A stretch of 64,000 nucleotides of DNA from Tetrastigma voinierianum. Lineage: Eukaryota; Streptophyta; Magnoliopsida; Vitales; Vitaceae. The stretch is taken from assembly GCA_016808115.1 (NCBI GenBank), contig JAEQBH010004104.1, positions 806,001-870,000 on the forward strand, in the 5' to 3' direction. The notes under the pieces are model-generated. The model ran no database searches. It was not told the origin of the DNA and saw only the letters and a list, made by a program, of their open reading frames with translations. The position numbers and the translations under genes are program-made. This document shows positions 55,936 to 64,000 of the stretch, one piece after another. The first letter of the stretch is position 1; every line of letters starts with the position of its first letter.

Positions 55936-58360
55936 ACCACATAGGCAAATAGGTCATCAAAACCATCGTTAGTGACTATGGTTTTGAATTTTTTTAAAAT
56001 ACTTAAAATCGTAGTCACTAAATATGGTTTTAACACTATTAAGATATCTTAAGTTTTTTACTTTTCTTGGGCTTTTTTACTAGTAATTGACCAAATACAA
56101 CAACCTATTCTTTTAAACTATATTTTTATACTACATTAAAAATCACAAGAAAAATCTAAATTTAAAGTTAAGTTTTAATTTTTTTTGTTTAATTTTAAAA
56201 CAATTTTTGTTTTAATTATTTAAGCTTAAATTACAACAACCTAATCTTATAAACTATATTTTTGTGGTCAATATTAAAATTGCTCTTAGAAATCTAAATT
56301 TAAAGTTAAGCTTTAAATTTTTTTTTATTTAAGCTAAAAACTGTTTTAAAATGCTATTAAGCTTAAACAAAAAAAAATTAAAAGCTTAACTTTGAAATTA
56401 GATTATTGACCATGATTTTAATATTGACAACAAAAATTTAGCTTAAAAATTAGGTTGTACATAATCTTTTAATCTATATTTTTGTGGTAAATATTAAAAT
56501 CATGGTAAAAAATTTAAATTTAAAGTTAAGCTTTAAATTTTTTTAGTTTAAGCTTAAACAATTTTTTTTTTAAATTTTTTTAAGCTTAAATGTCAACAAT
56601 CTAATCTTTGGGTCTATATTTCAGAAGAAATATTAAAATTACAAGATAAAATTCTAAATTTTAGGGTCTCATTTGGTTGAGCCGATGCTAGAAGAGCTAA
56701 TAGATTCACCTCCAATCAACTCATATAGGATGTTTGGTAAAGACACATAATCAGCTCATGATAGCTTATTATGGCTAATCAAGAGCTGATGGAAAAAACT
56801 CCTATAAAAGTTTACATTTTTATAATCCTATAAATTTTCAAACTAACTTTCATTTTTATATACTTTACCTAATTATTTTATAATTTTGAGATAATTTTTT
56901 TATTGAATAATTTTGTTTATCTTTTTTAAATTGAAATTTCATCCTTAATTATTTTATATAAAAATAAACATTTAATGTATTTGTCTTAATTTATTTGTAT
57001 ACAAATAAATATTTTAAATAAAAATTTGTCTTAATTTATTTTTAATAATTATACATATTCAAAATTTATTTAGAATCTGATACACATTTTACTCTTAATC
57101 TAGTGTTATTAATATAATAAAATCATAACTCAAAATTAAAATTTTATGACATGATTTATGAATATATTGAATATAGAAACAAAGAGAAATAAAATAAAAT
57201 AAAAACTAATATAAAAAACGTAAATATTGCAACTAATTTTATTTATCATAAATTATATATTTAATAAACTATGTTTACCTTAATGGTTTGATTATTAATC
57301 TATAACATCATATTAAAAATATATATAATAATAGACCTCTGATTATTTAAAAAAGCAATTTGGGTGTTAAAGTTTTTATTATACTTTAGTTTTTATTAAT
57401 ATTTGGGTATGATGAAAATACAAGAGTAACCAAAATCAAACAAAGGTGAATAAAGTTTGGGGTTATAGATAGGAAAAAAAATATTCTTTTGACCATGTAG
57501 GGTGTGGTGTTGCGTTATTTTTCTTCAACAAAATTCAACAATCTCATTTGGGTTTTTTGCTCGTATATTTGCATGGTTTTGATTGTATGTGCATTATTTT
57601 TATATCTCCATCATGTTTATATAGGTAAATTTACTTTCAATCAATTATCAACTACTCTTCTAAATAGTAATTTATAATCAGTTACCAGCACCAACTATCA
57701 ACTATCAACTGAACCAAACAAGGCCTTAAAGTTAAGCTTTAAAATTTTTTTTTTAAGCTTAAAATTGTTTTAAAATGCTATTAAGCTTAAACAAAAAAAA
57801 TAAATAAATAAAGCTTAACTTTAAATTTAGATTATTGACCAAGATTTTAATATTGGCTACAAAAACTTAGCTTAAAAAATTAGATTTTCATAATTTAATC
57901 TTAAAAAATTTAGTTTTAAGCTTAAAGAAAAAAAAAAATTAAAGCTTAACTTTAAATTTAAATTTTTTTACCATAATTTTAATATGGATCACAAAAATAT
58001 AGCTTTTAGGTTATTGTAGTATAAGCTTAAAAAAATTAAAACAAAAATTGTTTTAAGCTTACACAAAAAATAAATTTTTAAGCTTAACTTTAAATTTATA
58101 TTTTTGACCATAATTTTAATATTGACCACAAAAATATGACTTGAAAGATTTGGTTATTGTAATTAGTCATAGGAAAATAAAAAACTTAAGATATCTTAGT
58201 AAAGACTACGGTTTTAATTTTAAGCTTAAAACTATAATCACTTAAATTTAAAAATAAAACCGTAATCATTAACTACAATTTTAAGCATTTTTTTAAAATT
58301 CAAAACCACAATTAACCGTAACTATTAACTACAGTTTTAAATACATGTTTACCTCGGTGA
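55936..58360. mobile_element. fold-back element with long inverted arms
   Basis: Left arm 55936-56663 and the reverse complement of right arm 57729-58360 align almost end to end: agatatcttaagttttttac (left) against agatatcttaagttttttat (right, reverse complement), and aaagttaagctttaaa throughout. Each arm is built from several copies of a unit of about 130-220 bp with the core ctaaatttaaagttaagctt: forward near 56150, 56285, 56510 and 56625, one inverted at 56380, three inverted at 57811, 57944 and 58081. No coding capacity. No target duplication determined. Confidence 0.75.
56664..57725. mobile_element. Harbinger/Tourist-like non-autonomous element (1.06 kb)
   Basis: Terminal inverted repeats gggtctcatttggttgag (left) and, reverse-complemented, ggccttgtttggttcag (right). 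Flanked by TTA at 56661-56663 and 57726-57728, the TWA duplication of PIF/Harbinger. Removing it rejoins attctaaattt and aaagttaagctt exactly as in the other units of the surrounding fold-back element. Interior AT-rich with no transposase frame. Confidence 0.8.
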
Positions 58361-58548
58361 CCCAAACCCAATAATTTGGTAATATCTTTCAAAAGTATAC
58401 CATATTGGTTTTTTTTTTTTCCAAAAAAATTATTATGGGGAAAAACTCTCTTCCAAGAGTGTATACAAACCTATTTTTCCCTTCAAGAAAAAACCATGTA
58501 GCCTGCCAGTGCCATGAGACAAAATACTGTGCAAGGGACTGAAAGATG

Positions 58549-58550
<2 letters not shown>

Positions 58551-58588
<38 letters not shown>
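58551..58588. repeat. (TTA)n microsatellite
   Basis: Twelve or so uninterrupted TTA units. Confidence 0.95.
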
Positions 58589-58589
<1 letters not shown>

Positions 58590-61500
58590 TAAGCATGACT
58601 TTTGGAGTTATGCCTTGTCACTGTTTTTAGAAACTGGTGACAAGAACGAGTTCTGATATTTTGACACAAATACGCCTGCGTGGTCAGGGTTGCTTTTGAG
58701 GGGAACTTACCGGTCACCTGTGTTATGTCCCCCTTGAAGAGAACTGTTTTCTGTTAGCATTCAGTTTGTATCGGTTCTACATTAATTTTACTGATCAAAA
58801 CCAAAGCTTATCTCACAATGCTTTAAACATTGATTTAAAATTTCGAATGCCTAGAAACAAGAATGTTTTTACTGTGCACATTTTATGCACAGGTTACACA
58901 GACGATTCCTACCCAGAACTAAAGCTGGAATGCTGGATCATTCAAGCTTCTAAACTGGAGCCATAGGCAATCTCTGAACTTAGGATTCTGCAAATTCAAT
59001 AAATGAAGCAAGGATGATAAGAGCGGTGACAACCATAAAGTATCTGGATGAGATAAGGACGACCAACCAAGGTAACAGTAACACAGAGATGAGAGGCAAT
59101 CCATTTTCCCAACCTACTTTCACCTAAGAGCACTCTAATCAACAAGACTGATATCATGGAACATGTGGTTCCTAAATAATTCAATAATCCAATTCATGTT
59201 AATATGCAACTGCTGCAGCAACTAGAACAAAAATCGGAAACCATAAAGGGGATGGAAGGTCTAACTACTATCAGATATAAAGAGGATTCCATAGATAACA
59301 CGAGTATAATGTGTGTTGCATGCATCCACAAGTTATGATACTAGTTTTGAAGTGACAGCACAAAAAAGAAAAAAAAAATCACAAATCACACAAAACGTGT
59401 TTGACAAATCATAAGCACCTACATGGATAAGATGAAGATTCCACTGTTCATAATGGAAAATTAAAGGATATAGAATTATTTTTAGATTTCATTGTAGAAT
59501 AAAATATTTATAGGGGCCAGAAATCAGGAATATCATAATATAAATGTTCTTACAAAAGCAACTTCATTATTACTAGAATTTAGAAAGAGATTTTCAATAC
59601 TTATCACATACAAAATCTATTTCAATAAGGACTTTGTATTTGTAAGAAAAGAATTAGAATCAAGATTAGATATCACAAATATTATTATATTTAAGTTTAA
59701 GCAAAAGAATTCATATTTGAATATAGGTTTGAATCAGCAGGAATTTCAGACACATGGTAGGAATGAGATCAATATCAACTTGACTATTTATGCATATAAC
59801 CACCATCCACTCTGGTTTGTCAAAGTTCATCTTCGAATATCTGCACAAAGGACAAATAAAACTCAGCCAAAGAGGGGGAAAAGTAAAAAGACAGTTGAGG
59901 GTGCAGCATGCAGGTGGTGTTAGAGGGTCACAAACTTAGAGTCAACTCGCCTTGGGTTTGGAATTTTGTTACTGTGTTAGATTCTGGTTTAGTAATGTGG
60001 ATAATCTGGAGGTTATTAAGGCTGAAAACAACTTCACGAATATCAAAGGAATAGAATCAGCCATGTTTCTGTGTGCATAACGATAGAATAAATTTCATAA
60101 AACTCACCAGGTTCATCTCTCTGATACTTCAAGTCACTAGCTACAGCTTAGTTTACTTTCCTTATTAAATAAAACTCAGATAACTTAGTTTCTTCTTTAA
60201 ACACAGAAACTGACAAAAGCACTACAACAAAGTATCTGGAAAGAGACGAAGTTAACAGACGAGGCAAACATGGTTTAAGATCTGAATCCAGCAACAACTG
60301 AGGAGAATTGTGTAATTCCAAGAAGGCCAATGAAGTCATTACTTAAGATAGCATGAGAACTTTTATTTAGACATTTTACACTTCTTTGCTAGAATAAGAT
60401 TGTATGATTGATCAAACGAATCAAAATAATGGGTATTGTGGAGTAGTGTAACTCAAGTAAGAGGAGCAGAAGGTACAAGATTCATGCACAAGGAGTATGC
60501 TCAAAACTATGTAACTTTTATGAATTAGTAAGATTTAGAACATCAGGAAAATGAAGTTCAAACAGCAAATCAATGAACAGAAAAACCCTCCAGATACTCC
60601 AAAAGTAGATGCTTGTCTCACTGGGCAGCAAAGTAAATGTGGGAGAAAATATGCAGAATCTAGCATCCCAAGAGTGATCCACCAAAAAACCAAACCCGGG
60701 GTGGTTTCACACGTGTCCCTTACCATGGAGAGCATGGTGCAGGGTAAAAGTCTTAGATAGGGCAGAGAACCAAAGAAAGAGCTCAGGAAACAATCAAATT
60801 ATGTTACACAACCAATTCAGAAGAAACAAAATATCTGAATTTAACAAACTTCAAACCTGGTACATGGGATTGACTAAGAGTCCAGTTTTCAACAAATTAT
60901 TCATGCATATTAAAGTACAACAATGCTAAAGAGTATGCTTCTTAGTACAGTCAAATATCAAATTTCAGCCAATTATGTCTGCACTAGAATTTTTTTCTAG
61001 GAAGAAACAAAGGGGAGGAGAGGACAGTATGAAGGGGGTTGGGTTTGTGGATGATGGAAAAGGAGGAAAAAAAGGACTATCCTCACCTTGATATTTGACC
61101 ATTTTAACTGAGATCAACTAGAGAACTAAATAAAGAAGTGAGGAAGACTTACATTGAAATAATCACATCAAACTAAATGTTTTGTAGAAATGTAACAATC
61201 CTCTTGTGGAATGTGTCATTTATCAAAGAGAGAGAGAGAGAGAGAGAGAGAAGAACATCAAACTAAAAGGAAAGCACGCTGGAAATAACTCCAATAACTG
61301 GACAGTGAAAACATTTCAAATGAATTGATATACAAACAAAATGACTGGAGGAACTCCTTTGGTTTTTGCAGAAAGTTACTAGGAGTATGGGTACTTCGAC
61401 ATCGACTACTCAATAATTTGATCCACTGTTGTACCCTTTTGGTAATCTTTGGACAGTGTAAGAACTCAAACTAACAAGCAATTACAACACTACCAACCAT

Positions 61501-62598
61501 CCCTTATCACAGAAGTATGTGCATGAGTGTTTCTATCTTTAGTGGGAAAATGGGCTGGATCCAGTGTTCACTTAGTAAGTATATTGTATCAGTATCCTGA
61601 TCTCTTCCAAATTCAGTAACTATTCAGACGCAAACGCCTTATAGACTGACAAACTAGCGGAAGTTACTTATAAATCTAAATGAAAAAGAAAAATCTCTTT
61701 AAAAAGAAGTACAAAAATAATGAGAAATAGAGCACAGCCATCTCAGAATTTAACAATGGGGCAGAAAAGCATAATGTAAGGAGATATGTAATAAACAGGA
61801 GGACATCCAAGAGCACCATGATGCTGGTCATAAAATTGCATCACTGCATGGTCAAAGATATAACCTCAAAGATGATGAAGAAGAAATGTTTGTGTTATGA
61901 TAAAAATGAGGGTACAATATGAAACAGGAAAATTTTCACTTCTAAACTTGCATGCCTTCAATGTAGATGGAATGAAGTGTTCAGGATGAAGTCATGCATA
62001 TCCAGAGGCATATCATACACAAAATGAAGAGTCATCAAATTTTCCCAGTTCAAGTAGAGATTGAAGCAGGATGAGGCCCAAGAGCATTTGATACTCAAAT
62101 GCTAAAATGTTGCTGACCATATCAAAATAAAGATTTAAGCTATGGTTTGTGATGCCCTAAACAATAGTCATTTCAACAAACAGGGTTATCAATTGCGGGA
62201 AACTAAAGTATAATAATGACCATTTGAAGGATTGATTTGAAGCACACCACTAGGTTTACTGACTTAAGAATCAAACAGTAATGTAAGAACTACACTTAGC
62301 TAATTTGAATTGTGAATTATCCATAATTATTGGCAACAATAGGTGAAAAGCCCCAAAATTTTATCAAAAAATAAATGTGAAAAGCCCCAAAATCAATTAT
62401 ATCCATCTAAATTCATTTCATCTAATATAGTTATTGGGCTAAGTTACTAAGAATTAGCAGTACTTGGGTTAAGAAACACTTCTCTTCCTAACTGATTAAT
62501 GCAGAGAGCTTTATCTGGTAGATTCATATCTGGCAGATCAGTCAGTTAATGGGTCTGACATCTTTGAAACATAAGGTATCACTGTCACCATGTGAATA
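58590..62598. other. genic-looking flank without identified exons
   Basis: Less repetitive than the rest of the window, no TE similarity recognised, several 60-70-codon frames on both strands without recognisable domains. It lies downstream of the MLN51-like exons and could be 3' intron/UTR sequence of that gene or independent. I looked on the minus strand for the conserved C-terminal exon of plant MLN51 proteins and did not find it. Confidence 0.35.
61227..61251. repeat. (GA)n microsatellite
   Basis: AGAG run of about 24 bp. Confidence 0.9.
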
Positions 62599-62675
62599 TC
62601 ATAGAAGGAATATGTTAAAACAAAAACATGGATATATTACTATCAAAGAAATATCAATGCACCAGGTAGAGATAC

Positions 62676-63659
62676 CAATGCCTGATCTTTTTCCATCTGA
62701 TGCATGTTTTGATTTACCTCCTGGTACAGATACCAATGCTCCAGGTTCAGATGGATTCACTGCAAAGGCTTCAGCAGGAATTTGAGATACAAACTCAGAA
62801 CAAGACTCGACTCTGGTACATAAGTTGCTTTGTAAAGAAGATTGAACCAAAAGCCCTGAAGAGGCCTTTGGTTGAATAGAAGGATAACTGAGAACCATTT
62901 CTGTTAGTGATTGTTAATTTGATACATATTTGGTCAGAGAGGAACTCTACCTGACCAAGAGAGAAAAGATCCTCTGGCATAAGGGGCCACAGAAGAATGT
63001 GAAGGCAGATTGGTCAAACAATATCCACCAACTGGATGAACAGACTTAAAGAGGAACCTATTCGGTTCAGCAGGATGAACTACAGTGTTCCCTTGTTCAA
63101 ATACACCAGGTTTCGACATAGCAAAATCCTCGCCCAACAGTACAGACATCAGATGGCTTCTATTAGTGCCTCCAGGTTTTGCATGCTTTTTCTGTGTGAC
63201 AGAGAGATGACTGGTAGAACCATCAGGATAAAGCAAAGCAGAACTCGAACTTGAGGCAGAAACACACTTCATAGAGGCGGGTGGAACAGAATGTAAATCT
63301 GAAGTGTGTAATAATACTCCCTTTGAAACGGTATTTGAAGTTGTTTCCAGGGATCCAGACCTAGGAGGGCATAAAGAACTAATGGATTGGAAAATAAATT
63401 CCAATGAAAGAAGCACTGTAAAATACCTTTTCACATCCAAGAAATTCACTCACTGTTTGCTTGTTGTTGATGGGATTATACTTTTGCTCCTTGTAAGAGA
63501 TTTATATCTTATAGGCCCTCTCCCTCTTACAACTTTTGATGCTCTGTCTTGGTTGTCAGAGTTTTCATGGGGTCTATACCTGGTTCCTCTCACAATGCCA
63601 CTTCCCTCGCCTTGATTCTTACTATTACCTTGAGAAAAACTTGCACTAATCCTCCTTAC
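62676..63659 (-). CDS. MLN51/CASC3-like (Barentsz) gene, three internal exons, partial
   Basis: MLN51/Barentsz is a core exon junction complex protein that binds eIF4A-III and RNA on spliced mRNAs. Exon A (63659-63454), after a TTGCAG acceptor, encodes a basic RG-rich stretch with ASKVVRGRGPIRYKS. A 93-bp intron (GTGAAT...CCTAG, 63453-63361) splices in frame so that ...TSKQ joins SGSLETTSNT. Exon B (63360-62951) has SSSSSALLYPDGSTSHLSV with TQKKHAKPGG. Exon C (62900 to about 62676) has SQIPAEAF and NPSEPGALVSVPGGKSKHAS. These blocks match, in order, the low-complexity middle of plant MLN51 proteins. The SELOR core that contacts eIF4A-III would lie upstream, beyond 64000. The inferred intron between B and C is only 50 bp, short for a plant. 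The C-terminal exons were not found, so this may be a truncated or dying copy. Confidence 0.6.
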
Positions 63660-63949
63660 CTGCAATTATATTTAAATAAAGTGCCATTAAAGCTGTTTGG
63701 ATATTGTTACTCAAGTTTGAGAAACGAGAAAAGATGCACCAATATGATATATTTTACACCACCACAAAACGAACTTTGGGAAATGGAGAACAATTATCAG
63801 GATTCCTATGTTTGTTTATGGGTAAAATAAGAAAAAAATGGTCAAAATATCTAAGAAGAAAATTAAATATAATTAAAACTTTTTTTTTTTTTCTCTTTAT
63901 TCTATTTCATTTTTCTTTAAATTTTCTGGTAAGCAAACATATGCTATGT
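63660..63949 (-). other. probable intron of the MLN51-like gene
   Basis: T-rich on the minus strand near the acceptor at 63660; no coding frame that fits. A run of T (plus strand) lies at about 63880-63892. Confidence 0.4.
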
Positions 63950-64000
63950 AGATCAAACGTCAATAAATACATCAAACTCCTGATGTTGCCGTTCTTGCTG
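63950..64000 (-). CDS. possible further upstream exon at the window edge
   Basis: On the minus strand the last 50 bp read QQERQHQEFDVFID in one frame. Glutamate/glutamine/arginine-rich sequence of this kind occurs upstream of the RG-rich part in MLN51-like proteins, but 50 bp cannot settle it. Confidence 0.25.

Overview
This window looks like plant nuclear DNA, most likely from a eudicot: an AT-rich intergenic stretch built almost entirely from old, nested transposable elements. The evidence is (i) plant-type LTR retrotransposons of several lineages, Ty3 Reina-like, Tat-like and Tekay-like plus Ty1/copia Ale-like; (ii) a Mutator-like DNA transposon carrying a plant mobile domain gene; (iii) a fragment of a CYP82-type cytochrome P450; and (iv) intron-containing exons resembling the plant CASC3/MLN51 (Barentsz) gene at the right edge. 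I cannot name the species. Nearly all coding sequence is broken by stops and frameshifts.

Layout. 1-1.1 kb: low-complexity flank with a TA microsatellite. 1.1-3.77 kb (+): remains of a Tat-like element, namely a piece of LTR, a 2-kb tandem array of hairpin modules, a polypurine tract and the first 50 bp of an LTR. That LTR is interrupted by two adjacent solo LTRs (3769-5700 and 5711-6879). 6.9-9.2 kb is non-coding. At 9.2-9.7 kb (-) lies a decayed integrase tail. 10.1-14.6 kb is another Tat-like LTR, split by a 2-kb solo LTR with a perfect ATAAT target duplication (11812-13811). 14.6-20.0 kb (+) is a nearly full-length but dead Reina-like element. 20.3-28.7 kb (+) is an 8.4-kb Mutator-like element with diverged terminal inverted repeats, a decayed transposase and a decayed plant mobile domain gene. 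29 kb holds a Tourist-like MITE.

30.6-51.25 kb is a three-level nest. A copia element (gag-pol 31.5-35.8 kb, +) has its 130-bp 3' LTR split in two by a 15.3-kb GC-rich Tat-like Ty3 element on the minus strand (35.8-51.15 kb). That element carries gag, protease, RT, RNase H and integrase on the minus strand. It also has a ~100-bp-period tandem array and an antisense accessory gene (aORF) on the plus strand between pol and the 3' LTR. Its own 5' LTR is split by a 2.9-kb solo LTR.

51.2-58.4 kb: a possible SINE, a CYP82 fragment (-), and a fold-back element with long inverted arms carrying a 1.06-kb Harbinger/Tourist-like insertion in its middle. 58.4-64 kb is the only part that looks like ordinary genic DNA. 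Three putative exons of an MLN51-like gene lie on the minus strand (62.68-63.66 kb), with the rest of that gene presumably beyond the right edge. All coordinates of decayed elements are read by eye and may be off by tens of bases.
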